DNA from: CAKZNE01 sp040222435
GTDB taxonomy: Bacteria; Bacteroidota; Bacteroidia; Flavobacteriales; Schleiferiaceae
Length of the DNA stretch: 64,000 nucleotides
NCBI GenBank assembly: GCA_965212245.1
Contig: OZ243107.1
Span: forward strand, 1,302,001 to 1,366,000
Direction: 5' to 3'
This document shows positions 1 to 8,144 of this stretch, piece by piece. The notes under the pieces are model-generated. The model saw only the letters and a program-made list of their open reading frames with translations, did not search any database and was not told the origin of the DNA. How positions within the stretch are numbered: the stretch's first letter is position 1; each line of letters begins with the position of its first letter. The translations under genes were made by a program, and so were the position numbers.

Positions 1-373
1 AATCATTAATACCAATAGGGGTTACAGAAACAGTACCTGAAGCGGTGCCTGTGACGGCTCCAGAAGATTGGAACACAGCTGCGTGGGTATGATTCGGAAG
101 CTCGGTAATATTCATAGTGTGTGTTTCACCACCTGCCCTTTGTCCCCATAAGCGATTGGTTAAACCAGGGCCCTGACCTACACCAATCGGAGCACGTCCT
201 CTTAGATCAGGAAGGCCAAAGGTGGTCCGTCCGTCACCACCATAGGTAGTTCCTAAAAGTGAAAATAAGGCACTGTTCTGTGAAATTGCTAAAAGCTGGC
301 CGGCACAGAAGGCCCAGCCACGTGGAGCGAAGTTACCTGCAAAAATGCGTACTTCTCCTAACATTTGATCCAT
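1..373 (-). CDS. Tail-collar domain protein, Mdp (microcystin-dependent protein) type, C-terminus cut by window edge
   Basis: Reading the minus strand from an ATG at 373 gives an open frame to the window edge (124 residues). It begins MDQMLGEVRIFAGNFAPRGW, followed by CxG, then a GLPDLRGRxPIG stretch at about residues 53-65. These are the hallmarks of phage tail-collar proteins of the microcystin-dependent (MdpB) type, which are widespread in Bacteroidota as chromosomal genes outside prophages. Their cellular role is not established. No other phage structural gene is visible. A formyltransferase lies upstream in the same orientation (67 bases away). The 3' part is missing, so full length and paralogue number cannot be judged. 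Confidence 0.9.
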   Translation of the reverse strand, partial: MDQMLGEVRIFAGNFAPRGWAFCAGQLLAISQNSALFSLLGTTYGGDGRTTFGLPDLRGRAPIGVGQGPGLTNRLWGQRAGGETHTMNITELPNHTHAAVFQSSGAVTGTASGTVSVTPIGIND

Positions 374-440
374 AGTAAATAGAATTTAGTTGTTAAAAAT
401 TAATTGGTAATTATTGAGTGTAAAGTGTTCGTGTTTCATA

Positions 441-1376
441 CTATTGATAGCTTTCGCTTAATATCTTGTTGTTCAGGTCATATTGTCTGGCAAACTCACG
501 GCCGGTGTAAATCCCTTCATCCATACTAACTATATCCAGCACCAGGTCAACGGCATCATTGGTAAAGGCCCGCAGGTTACCTTTTGAATCCACCATAAGC
601 TCTCCTGGTGTACGCTCTTTTTTCAGAACAGATTTTTCTTCAGTTACCGCAGCAATGCGCAGTGGTTTACCTTCTAAAAAAGTGACAGCGCCTTTGTTCC
701 ATGGGTTTGCAGCGTTAATGAGTGCTTTTATCTCATCTGCCTTCATATTCTTCCAGCGAATGATCAAATCTTCCAAACCTACACGGGGGTATGTTTTACC
801 TTCCTTTTCAGCTTGGGGTGTACTTAAAATTTCACCTCTTTTTTGTTGCCACATTTGTAATAATCGCAGCAGTGAAGAAGCACCTGTTAAGGCAAGCTTA
901 GTGAGATGCATCCCATGCGTATCATCCGGCTCTATAGGCACCGGGTCGGCAAACACAATTGGCCCGGCATCCAATTTTTCAGTAATCCTGTGAATGGTTA
1001 CCGCCCCTGTTTTTTCTTTGTTTTTTATTTGCCAAAAAGTAGGCTCGGCACCCCGGTAATCAGGCAGAGGTGCATAGTGAAAGTTAAACCAGGGCGTTTC
1101 CTTATCCAGCACCAAGGCGGGTATGATATAAGGAAAAGTCAATACCACTACCAAATCTGGTTTTTCGCGTTCAAACCAGTTTCTTATTTCCCGTGCTGCA
1201 TTTTCTTTAGCTATACGATAAACGCTAACACCGTAAGAGGCGGCTAGCTGTTCAAGGTAATCGGTCTCTTCAGAAGGGCGGTCCGGTAAAACCAGACTGA
1301 TATTTAATCTATTATGCAATAACATTTGCAGGGCCGGAAAGCCCAGACGGGTATTGCCAAAAACACCTATTTTCAT
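441..1376 (-). CDS. Formyltransferase family protein (Fmt-like, probably not the tRNA enzyme)
   Basis: A 311-residue protein with an N-terminal formyl-transferase fold. It has the catalytic triad pattern N98, H100 and D136 (NFH followed by LPDYRG, then LDAGPI), as in enzymes that use 10-formyltetrahydrofolate. The C-terminal third resembles an Fmt-type C domain. The loop usually reading SLLP is APLP here. The gene sits upstream of a tail-collar protein, which is not where the housekeeping Met-tRNA formyltransferase is usually found. I infer a dedicated formylation of another acceptor, possibly an amine on a protein or sugar. The acceptor cannot be read from sequence. Confidence 0.8.
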   Translation of the reverse strand: MKIGVFGNTRLGFPALQMLLHNRLNISLVLPDRPSEETDYLEQLAASYGVSVYRIAKENAAREIRNWFEREKPDLVVVLTFPYIIPALVLDKETPWFNFHYAPLPDYRGAEPTFWQIKNKEKTGAVTIHRITEKLDAGPIVFADPVPIEPDDTHGMHLTKLALTGASSLLRLLQMWQQKRGEILSTPQAEKEGKTYPRVGLEDLIIRWKNMKADEIKALINAANPWNKGAVTFLEGKPLRIAAVTEEKSVLKKERTPGELMVDSKGNLRAFTNDAVDLVLDIVSMDEGIYTGREFARQYDLNNKILSESYQ

Positions 1377-1454
1377 CTGAGTCAGGGGACAGATTAATGG
1401 TTTGGATGGGTAAATTAAAGATTTTAAGGAAATTTACAGGTTAAGCTCATGTTT

Positions 1455-1486
1455 TTTTTAGTGAACGTGCCATTATTTTTAGTGAA
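1455..1486. repeat. Two 11-bp direct repeats spaced 21 bp start to start
   Basis: The word TTTTTAGTGAA occurs at 1455-1465 and again at 1476-1486. The start-to-start distance of 21 bp equals two turns of B-DNA, the geometry of a tandem regulator site. It lies in the 205-base divergent intergenic region between the formyltransferase (start 1376) and the hydroxylase (start 1582). Regulatory function is inference; the repeat is AT-rich. Confidence 0.4.
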
Positions 1487-1581
1487 GCACATCGCTTTTC
1501 CTTGTCAAGCTTTTTCCAGCACTTAAAACGGTGCTAATTTAAAAATCCGATTTTAGCATTCCATTCGAAAAATATAATTAC

Positions 1582-2139
1582 GTGAAAACCAAGAAGCTAA
1601 AATTACCTTCTTTAGTGAATATTCAAAGGCTTCAGGAAGAGGTCAGATCTTTACCTGCCAAAGCCTGGAAGCCTCATTTTAATACACAACATTATAGCGG
1701 TCCCTGGAGTGTAGCCCCCCTGCGGTCCGTTGGAGGTGAAAGTGATCATATATACCCTAACCCGGCATCTGAAGAACCTTTTAAAGACACCAGCTTTTTA
1801 GAGTCGTTACCTTATACACAAAGTGTCATAGGTCTGATTCCAGGGGATAAAACGGCTATTCGGTTTATGAAACTGGGCGCGAAAGGACATATCCATGAGC
1901 ATCGTGATTATATGCTGTCCATTGATGACGAGGATCTCAGGCTTCATATACCGGTATTTACCCATGATGCAGCTGAATTCTGGCTGGACGGAGAGCGGGT
2001 ATTTATGCAGGAGGGAGAATGTTGGTACCTGAATTTTAACCTGAAGCATCAGCTTTACAATCCCGGTCCAACCGATCGTATTCACCTGGTGATAGATTGT
2101 GTGGTAAGCCCAGAATTACACAGCTTCATTTTAAATTAA
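1582..2139 (+). CDS. Aspartyl/asparaginyl beta-hydroxylase family protein
   Basis: A 185-residue protein starting at GTG. The fold is the double-stranded beta-helix of the Asp/Asn hydroxylase family (Asp_Arg_Hydrox), Fe(II)/2-oxoglutarate dependent. Candidate metal ligands are H107-x-D109 (in HEHRD) and H156, with R166 (DRIHL) placed to bind 2-oxoglutarate. No signal peptide is present, so it should act in the cytosol on a protein or peptide. It is divergent from the formyltransferase and tail-collar genes, which raises the possibility that these enzymes modify the same product; that link is inference. Family assignment is firm, substrate unknown. Confidence 0.85.
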   Translation: MKTKKLKLPSLVNIQRLQEEVRSLPAKAWKPHFNTQHYSGPWSVAPLRSVGGESDHIYPNPASEEPFKDTSFLESLPYTQSVIGLIPGDKTAIRFMKLGAKGHIHEHRDYMLSIDDEDLRLHIPVFTHDAAEFWLDGERVFMQEGECWYLNFNLKHQLYNPGPTDRIHLVIDCVVSPELHSFILN

Positions 2140-2207
2140 AGCCCGAAGTAAATCCATTATTTTTTATCCGCCTAAAGTGTTTTATCCAATCTAATTAATC
2201 TGGTATT

Positions 2208-3434
2208 ATGAACCGTTTCGCGTTTCTTTTAATAATTCTTTTTGTTGCCTGTAAAAAAGATCCCGATAATCTTGGCAAGCCGGCAACTTCCTGTCTATTG
2301 GATGATGAACCCAAAGAGGTGCTGGTGCCCTTCAGTGGGGTAATTGGTATGGATGTAGACCCCCGGGACATTGACCTGAAGCTATGGTCGGACGGATGGG
2401 TGGCATTATTTTTAAAGGGTCGCGACAGTGTATACATCTGCAATGCTAACCTGGAACTGCAAACCCGGATTTATGTACCTGGAGCCCAGGGAATACAGTG
2501 TCTCACCAATCAAAGGCTGCTTACTGTATCCAATCAGTCAACAGTTTTAGTTTCAGATACTCAAGGTAATGTAGACGCCTGGCAGGAAGTAGGTCGTGAT
2601 AATAATTGCGAGCGTGTGTATGTCTATGTGGATAAAGCAATGCATGGCTACCAAACGATGGAGGCCTATGCGGAGTTACATTGTTACAACCGCCAGGGAA
2701 GCTCCATATATAGCCGGCAATTAACCGGGTATGCTTCAGATGAAGACCCTGCAGAAGCTTTAACCGAACTTAATGGCAAATTATACATAGCCCTGGCCAA
2801 TCAAGATACTATAAGAACCTCACCGGTTTTAGAAGGGGGTATCTTTCAGGATTCTCTTGTCAATAATTCGGAAGATGTGGAGCTTTTGCTTTACCAGATT
2901 GATGATCAGGGAGCTATTGTGAGCCAGAAAGAGGTGACGACCATGTTAACGTACTTTCCCCGGGTGGTGGGTAAGCTGGTAGGTAAAGGCGGCAATTTAT
3001 GGTATAGTTCCCAATATGAGATCATGAAGATAAGTTCAAACGGTGCACTGTCAGCAAGGAGTTTTAATCCAAAAGAGCATTGTGCAGAACAGGTTAGAGA
3101 GTTTTTACCCCATAAAGACGGTGTAATGATCAGATCCACCATTTTTAACGGTCCCGGGGGATATTGGTATACCCTTAACGGTTCTTTAAATCCGGTTGAT
3201 TTCCCGGCCTCTGCAGAAGGTATTATAGTGGGGCTGGATGGAGATGATGTATATGTGTATAAAGATGATAAACTGATTAATGCTGCCAACGCAAATATTA
3301 TCTGGGAACTCTCACCTGATTACCTTGCAGTTGAGCCCTATAGTTTACAGGCAGGCTGCAACGGAAAGTTGTATGGTATTGCCTATAAAGGGGAAGTCGG
3401 CAATTTTCAATCCTATATTATAAAAGCGAACTAA
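2208..3434 (+). CDS. Putative lipoprotein, beta-propeller-like, unknown function
   Basis: A 408-residue protein with a lipoprotein signal: a hydrophobic stretch ending in FVAC, lipidated Cys at residue 15, followed by KK and charged residues. The remainder is rich in beta-strand-like blocks with recurring YxCN/LYxI patterns, as in propeller proteins that carry no catalytic motif. I recognise no named family. Its stop codon overlaps, tail to tail, the stop codon of the RidA gene on the other strand, so the two genes converge with no spacer. Likely location is the periplasmic or outer face of the outer membrane. Confidence 0.75.
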   Translation: MNRFAFLLIILFVACKKDPDNLGKPATSCLLDDEPKEVLVPFSGVIGMDVDPRDIDLKLWSDGWVALFLKGRDSVYICNANLELQTRIYVPGAQGIQCLTNQRLLTVSNQSTVLVSDTQGNVDAWQEVGRDNNCERVYVYVDKAMHGYQTMEAYAELHCYNRQGSSIYSRQLTGYASDEDPAEALTELNGKLYIALANQDTIRTSPVLEGGIFQDSLVNNSEDVELLLYQIDDQGAIVSQKEVTTMLTYFPRVVGKLVGKGGNLWYSSQYEIMKISSNGALSARSFNPKEHCAEQVREFLPHKDGVMIRSTIFNGPGGYWYTLNGSLNPVDFPASAEGIIVGLDGDDVYVYKDDKLINAANANIIWELSPDYLAVEPYSLQAGCNGKLYGIAYKGEVGNFQSYIIKAN

Positions 3435-3844
3435 ACCTCCGCCACACACTTCAACTCAATAGCGATGGGGGTGGGTAAGGCTGTAATGGCAATAGTTGTA
3501 CGGCAGGGTTTGTGCTCTACGTTTTCAAAGTACTCCGCATAAATCCGGTTAAAAGTGTGAAAATCTCTTTTCATATCTACTAAAAAGACCTGGATATCTA
3601 CCAGTTTATCCCAACTGCTGCCGTGTTCTTCAAGGATGGCTTTTACGTTGGCAAATACAGAGTATACTTGTTCTGCAAAATCAAAGTTTTTGAAATTTCC
3701 GTTGTGATCCAGGTTGAGCCCCGGAACTCCGGAATCATGAGCATCACTTCCGGCAATACGGGGTCCTACTCCACTTAAAAATAAAAGACCTCCCACTTTG
3801 CGGGCCAGGGGGTACAATCCAACGGGTTTGGGTGCTTTACTCAT
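3431..3844 (-). CDS. RidA/YjgF family protein, 2-aminomuconate deaminase-like
   Basis: A 137-residue protein covering the whole RidA fold. The arginine that holds the substrate carboxylate in active family members is present as R115 (PCRTTIAI), and the C-terminal IELKCVAEV matches the Glu-containing last strand. The N-terminus (APKPVGLYPLARKVGGLLFLSGVGPR) is the type seen in 2-aminomuconate deaminase-like members, rather than in the generic enamine deaminase. That fits the 2-aminomuconic semialdehyde dehydrogenase at 27363-28805, although the two genes are 23 kb apart. The finer substrate call is tentative; family membership is clear. Confidence 0.87.
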   Translation of the reverse strand: MSKAPKPVGLYPLARKVGGLLFLSGVGPRIAGSDAHDSGVPGLNLDHNGNFKNFDFAEQVYSVFANVKAILEEHGSSWDKLVDIQVFLVDMKRDFHTFNRIYAEYFENVEHKPCRTTIAITALPTPIAIELKCVAEV

Positions 3845-3906
3845 GCTTTTGGGTTTATTGCTCGCAAAGATGGGGTATTCGCTCCGCTTGCAAAAATTAA
3901 ATAAAG

Positions 3907-4962
3907 TTATGATAGCAACTCCACCAGGCTTGGGAACAGACTTGTTATAACGGGTGAAGCAATAGTAAGTAACAACCTTGGATTCGTAAACTGCAACATT
4001 TTTTCACTGGTACTGGAAATGGTTTCTTCATCCATCTTATTACTCCTGGCGTATGTGAAAGCTTCTTCATTAAGTTGTTGCACCTTGAAATAGGTAGGCA
4101 GGTATAAAAGGAAAATAAAGAAGGTAAATATGGAGCCATAAAGGATAAGTATACGCTCCGGGAATAGTATGGCTATCGGCCCGTTTACATTTTCCTGGGT
4201 GGCTTTGAACATAAAATAGGTGGTAAGTATGGTAATAACAAGCACAGTACTTAAGATAACCAGCAAGTGGTGTGACAAACGATTTATGTTAGATAAGCGC
4301 TGCTGAACTTCCTCAACGTTTTTACCCCAGTTTTGAATACTCACATTACCCGTCAGTATCATGCTGAACACACATATGAGCCCGAGCGTATAAGCGGGGA
4401 ATTGGATTAAAAGCATTAATGGCTCAGAAGGCTGGAATACTTCCGGAAACATATGCCATAGACGAAAGGGAGGCATCACCTGACCTTTAGGTATAATGAG
4501 CCCCATAGATAATAATGCAACCATAAGTATACATAGAAGAGAAAGACCAATAACCTTAAGTAACTGTTTGTTATAATCCTCACGTTTATAAGTGTCAGGT
4601 ATTATATAACGGAGGTAGGAAGCTGCTCCAAAACAAAAACTGTTGAAAAGTATAAACAGTAATATCCAGGTTAAAAGATTAGGGCGGGTGTTTAAAAAGA
4701 ACCAGCCATTTTCTTCCTCTAACTTCACGCTTGAGGGTGAGGAAGTTCCGGAGCTGTCCGGGTGTGTAAAGTAACCTTGAAATACGGCCGGGCTGCGTAG
4801 TTTGAAATTATAGGTGGTATCCGGGCTGGTCCAGCTGAATTCCCTCTTATGGCCTGTTTTGTATGTTGGTTTGTAGAAAAGGCCATAAATAATGACGGAA
4901 TAGATTATACCTGCTAAACAGGCCAGTAAAAAACCATTAAAGTTTTTGGGTGAGAGTTTCAT
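3907..4962 (-). CDS. Multi-pass membrane protein of unknown family
   Basis: A 351-residue protein with about seven hydrophobic segments (near residues 11-30, 96-117, 135-157, 183-204, 232-252, 272-293 and 331-351). A polar, extracytoplasmic-looking loop lies between the first two. No charged motif in the membrane segments suggests a transporter family. It lies between ridA and the GH16-like lipoprotein gene, all on the minus strand, but spacers of 55 or more bases argue against a tight operon. Function unknown. Confidence 0.7.
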   Translation of the reverse strand: MKLSPKNFNGFLLACLAGIIYSVIIYGLFYKPTYKTGHKREFSWTSPDTTYNFKLRSPAVFQGYFTHPDSSGTSSPSSVKLEEENGWFFLNTRPNLLTWILLFILFNSFCFGAASYLRYIIPDTYKREDYNKQLLKVIGLSLLCILMVALLSMGLIIPKGQVMPPFRLWHMFPEVFQPSEPLMLLIQFPAYTLGLICVFSMILTGNVSIQNWGKNVEEVQQRLSNINRLSHHLLVILSTVLVITILTTYFMFKATQENVNGPIAILFPERILILYGSIFTFFIFLLYLPTYFKVQQLNEEAFTYARSNKMDEETISSTSEKMLQFTNPRLLLTIASPVITSLFPSLVELLS

Positions 4963-5017
4963 AAAGGAGGTTTGGTAAAGGGAAAATACAACTATTATGA
5001 AAGATGCCCCTCAGTTT

Positions 5018-7045
5018 TTATTCCACTGTAACCTCATATACCCTACCCACCAGGTCATTGAGAGGGAAGGGAATATTATTTTGCTCAAAAATAGCAGGGT
5101 CCCACCAATCTGAATTATGGAACTCCTGTGATATCACCGGAACCATTTGATTATCAGGAATGGTGGTAATGGAAGAGTCCATCACACAAAAAACACGAAG
5201 TTCATCTTTAGAAGGCCCCATGCGGTAAATGATTCGATTCGGTTGCCAGTCTATCTGGAAATAATAGATGCGGCCCATAATATCATCATGCAAAGCCCGG
5301 TTTTTGGAAGTAAGGGCCTTGTAATCTGAATCCCAGCGATGATGTGTAAAATCACCCAGGTTTGAGAGCCGGCTTTGAGCACCTATAATATAATTATACG
5401 GATCAGCACAAGCCAGGTCCCAATTGGTGGCCGCAACCATAATTTCGTCTTCCGGATTTCCTGGCAAAGGAGGGTATGGGGAAGCAGGGCCGTAGGAAGT
5501 ACGGGGCCAATAACTGGCGGTTTTTAAGATCTCAATGTCAATCTCACTATAGCTTACCCGGGGCAGGCGCTCTGGCCCTTGGTCCTTTGGTATATAACCC
5601 AGGCTGTCGCATGTACTGCGCATATTCCAGTTTTCCTGAGAGTGACTTAGCAACCAGAAAGCACAGGTTAAACCATTCCAGATATGATCTTCACTCATGA
5701 TTTCTGGGTACTTTATCCTGGCGGTGTATTTTCCATATGTAAGGCCTACCCGGCCAATAATTCCAGCATTTTGCTTGCGAAAATTTCCTCCCCGGCTACC
5801 TTGGTTGGCAATGATAATGGAGTTTTTAATAGAATCATAACAGGTGTTAATACACGCACACTCCTCAAAGTCAACGGGAATTTGTACTCTTTCAGCACTC
5901 TTATATTTAAGGGAGTTGGTATCATACATTTCCCGCGTGTAATTAGCATGGGCTACGTCATAAGCCAAAGGGATATTATTAAGTTTAAATCCGGAGACGG
6001 CTGCGTGGGCATAAGGCTCAAACTGAGCATTCACATAGAGCTGGTCTGAGCTATTACAGCTTTCTGAAAGGTTGGTCCCCCGGCAATTATTCTTTTTTTC
6101 TTCTTTGCGGTACAAACCCTGCTCTCCTGAAAAAGTGGCCTTGGCTGTGAAGGCCACCTTGTTTAGTGAAGTCCAGAGGTTAAATAAACCATGCTTACTG
6201 TGCAGGTAATAGTAGTAAGGGTTAACCCGTTGGTTATCCGTACCGGACTTAGAAATATCAATGGCATACTCCGGAATGTTGTTTAAAGATTCCCGGGTGG
6301 TAAGTACTATTAAAAGGCTGTAATCACCCATGCGGGGGTTCAGTTTCCAGCGGTTGTTTACAAGGCCTTTGTCCTGTTTTTGTTGTAAAGCCCATGTAGC
6401 ATCTTTTTTTAACTGCTCATCTACCGGAATATCCAGTTTTTTGGCTTTCAGCTTTACTTGAGCAAACCATTCAGGTGAGTTTCTGATAAAATCTATGGCA
6501 CCGGCATAAGCTTCCTGCGTAAAGGAGACCGGAGTAAGGTCTTTGCCAAAATATTTTTCCAGATTTAGCGGGTTTCCCAATACCCTTATAGAATCCCGAA
6601 TGGAGATGGATTGACCGGCTTTCAGCTCGCCTACCGGCTTAAAGCCTATCCCCGGATCAGGCCAACTGCCGTAAAAATTCTGGTTGGCCCTGAGATTTAT
6701 AGTTTTTTGCTGTGCAACACTGGTCAGGTATTCGGCATGTTTATAAGATTCATTCTGATAAAGGATCTTGTAAAAATACTCCACCGGTTTTCCACCGGGA
6801 TTCAAGAGGTCAAAAGTGATGTTGATATGATCCTGATGGGAGGGAATGGCTATGCCTTTCACAAAGGCAGAATCCAGGGGAACTTCAATAATATTATCAG
6901 GGAAGGAGGTTTGAATAGTAAGGTTTTGAATGCGCTGGCTCCCGGAAACACCGGCTTTTTTGTTTTTGTGGGAAGTGCTTTCGCTGCAGCCGTAAATAAA
7001 AAAAATCACCAACAAAAACCCCCGGCAGGAATTTAAAAGCCTCAT
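5018..7045 (-). CDS. Lipoprotein with C-terminal GH16/concanavalin-like domain
   Basis: From the ATG at 7045 the protein is 675 residues, with a lipoprotein signal ending FIYGC. An upstream ATG at 7108 would add 21 residues and bury the signal, so the shorter start is preferred. The N-terminal half is unrecognised beta-rich sequence. The C-terminal third has a jelly-roll pattern (YGKYTARIK, a Trp-rich strand) with EIDIE at about residues 501-505. This matches the ExDxE catalytic core of glycoside hydrolase family 16, in which the outer glutamates are nucleophile and acid/base. It is probably a surface glycanase or a glycan-binding relative. No SusC/SusD partner is nearby, so this is not an ordinary polysaccharide locus. 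Confidence 0.7.
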   Translation of the reverse strand: MRLLNSCRGFLLVIFFIYGCSESTSHKNKKAGVSGSQRIQNLTIQTSFPDNIIEVPLDSAFVKGIAIPSHQDHINITFDLLNPGGKPVEYFYKILYQNESYKHAEYLTSVAQQKTINLRANQNFYGSWPDPGIGFKPVGELKAGQSISIRDSIRVLGNPLNLEKYFGKDLTPVSFTQEAYAGAIDFIRNSPEWFAQVKLKAKKLDIPVDEQLKKDATWALQQKQDKGLVNNRWKLNPRMGDYSLLIVLTTRESLNNIPEYAIDISKSGTDNQRVNPYYYYLHSKHGLFNLWTSLNKVAFTAKATFSGEQGLYRKEEKKNNCRGTNLSESCNSSDQLYVNAQFEPYAHAAVSGFKLNNIPLAYDVAHANYTREMYDTNSLKYKSAERVQIPVDFEECACINTCYDSIKNSIIIANQGSRGGNFRKQNAGIIGRVGLTYGKYTARIKYPEIMSEDHIWNGLTCAFWLLSHSQENWNMRSTCDSLGYIPKDQGPERLPRVSYSEIDIEILKTASYWPRTSYGPASPYPPLPGNPEDEIMVAATNWDLACADPYNYIIGAQSRLSNLGDFTHHRWDSDYKALTSKNRALHDDIMGRIYYFQIDWQPNRIIYRMGPSKDELRVFCVMDSSITTIPDNQMVPVISQEFHNSDWWDPAIFEQNNIPFPLNDLVGRVYEVTVE

Positions 7046-7136
7046 AAAGTTATGATATAACATGAGCCCGAAAATAATCATAAAAGATCCTTTTTCGCTG
7101 TGAAACAATTTAAGGCCTTTCGGGGTCTGATAGATA

Positions 7137-8144
7137 ATGTCTTTACTGATCTTTAATCAAAATGGAATTTACTGCCCCAGGGCAGGTGTATATATAGACC
7201 CCTGGAAAGCGGTAGATAAAGCCCTGATCACCCATGCTCATGCCGATCATGCCCGTGCCGGGCACGGATCATACCTTTGCCACAGGGATACGGCTCCGGT
7301 TATGAAATACCGGCTGGGTGCCGATATACAGGTGCAAACACTTGAGTACCGTTACAGTGTCAAGATGAACGGTGTTTCTTTTTCTTTTCACCCGGCCGGG
7401 CATATTCCTGGTTCAGCTCAGATACGGGTAGAGTATAAAGGCGAAATATGGGTGGTTAGTGGCGATTATAAAACGGAAGACGATGGCTTGTCAACGCCTT
7501 TTGAACCAGTAAAGTGTCATCACTTTATAACTGAATCTACTTTTGGACTGCCGGTTTATACCTGGGATAAGCAGGAGGATATATTTGAAAGCATAAATGC
7601 CTGGTGGCGGCAAAATCAGGCAGAAGGGAAGGTAAGCGTAATAGCTGGGTATTCCCTTGGAAAGGCTCAGCGGGTACTGCGGGGCATAGATGCTTCCATT
7701 GGAAAAATATTCACACATGGAGCAGTGGAAAATACTAACGAGGTTTTACGTAGCCAGGGTATAGAGTTGCCAGAAACAGTGCGGGTAACACCCGAACAGA
7801 AAAAATCCGACTATAAGGGGGGGATGGTGGTATGCCCGCCATCGGCTATCGGTTCAGCCTGGATGCGTAAGTTTTCTCCTTATAGCACTGGCTTTTGTTC
7901 GGGTTGGATGCGCCTTAGAGGAGCCCGGAGACGCAGGGCTATGGACCGTGGTTTTATTCTTTCAGATCATGCAGACTGGCCCGGCCTGAACCATGCAGTT
8001 AAAGAAACCGGAGCTGAAAATGTATATGTGACGCATGGTTACAAAGACACTTTTGCCCGTTGGCTGCGTGAATCCCTGTACCTTAATGCCCAGCCTGTTG
8101 ATACTCTTTACGAAGATCAGGGTGAATCGGATAGTCCGGATTAA
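7137..8144 (+). CDS. Ligase-associated DNA exonuclease (metallo-beta-lactamase fold)
   Basis: A 335-residue protein of the CPSF/SNM1-like metallo-beta-lactamase group. The metal site motif THAHADH (H33, H35, D37, H38) and the C-terminal SDHADW and THG motifs are visible. The N-terminal reading FNQNGIYCPxAGVYIDPW is typical of the exonuclease encoded next to an ATP-dependent DNA ligase and an Lhr-like helicase in many bacteria. Neither partner is in the flanks here: upstream is the divergent GH16-like gene and downstream a convergent antiporter gene whose stop directly abuts this one. The role in DNA end processing is inferred from family knowledge. Confidence 0.88.
   Translation: MSLLIFNQNGIYCPRAGVYIDPWKAVDKALITHAHADHARAGHGSYLCHRDTAPVMKYRLGADIQVQTLEYRYSVKMNGVSFSFHPAGHIPGSAQIRVEYKGEIWVVSGDYKTEDDGLSTPFEPVKCHHFITESTFGLPVYTWDKQEDIFESINAWWRQNQAEGKVSVIAGYSLGKAQRVLRGIDASIGKIFTHGAVENTNEVLRSQGIELPETVRVTPEQKKSDYKGGMVVCPPSAIGSAWMRKFSPYSTGFCSGWMRLRGARRRRAMDRGFILSDHADWPGLNHAVKETGAENVYVTHGYKDTFARWLRESLYLNAQPVDTLYEDQGESDSPD

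Noticed and set aside
1..373. Prophage remnant suggested by the tail-collar gene
   Set aside because: No integrase, capsid, terminase or other tail gene is present. Mdp-type tail-collar proteins occur as chromosomal genes in Bacteroidota.
441..1376. Housekeeping methionyl-tRNA formyltransferase (fmt)
   Set aside because: The APLP loop differs from SLLP and the neighbourhood lacks def and other translation genes, so I kept a family-level call.
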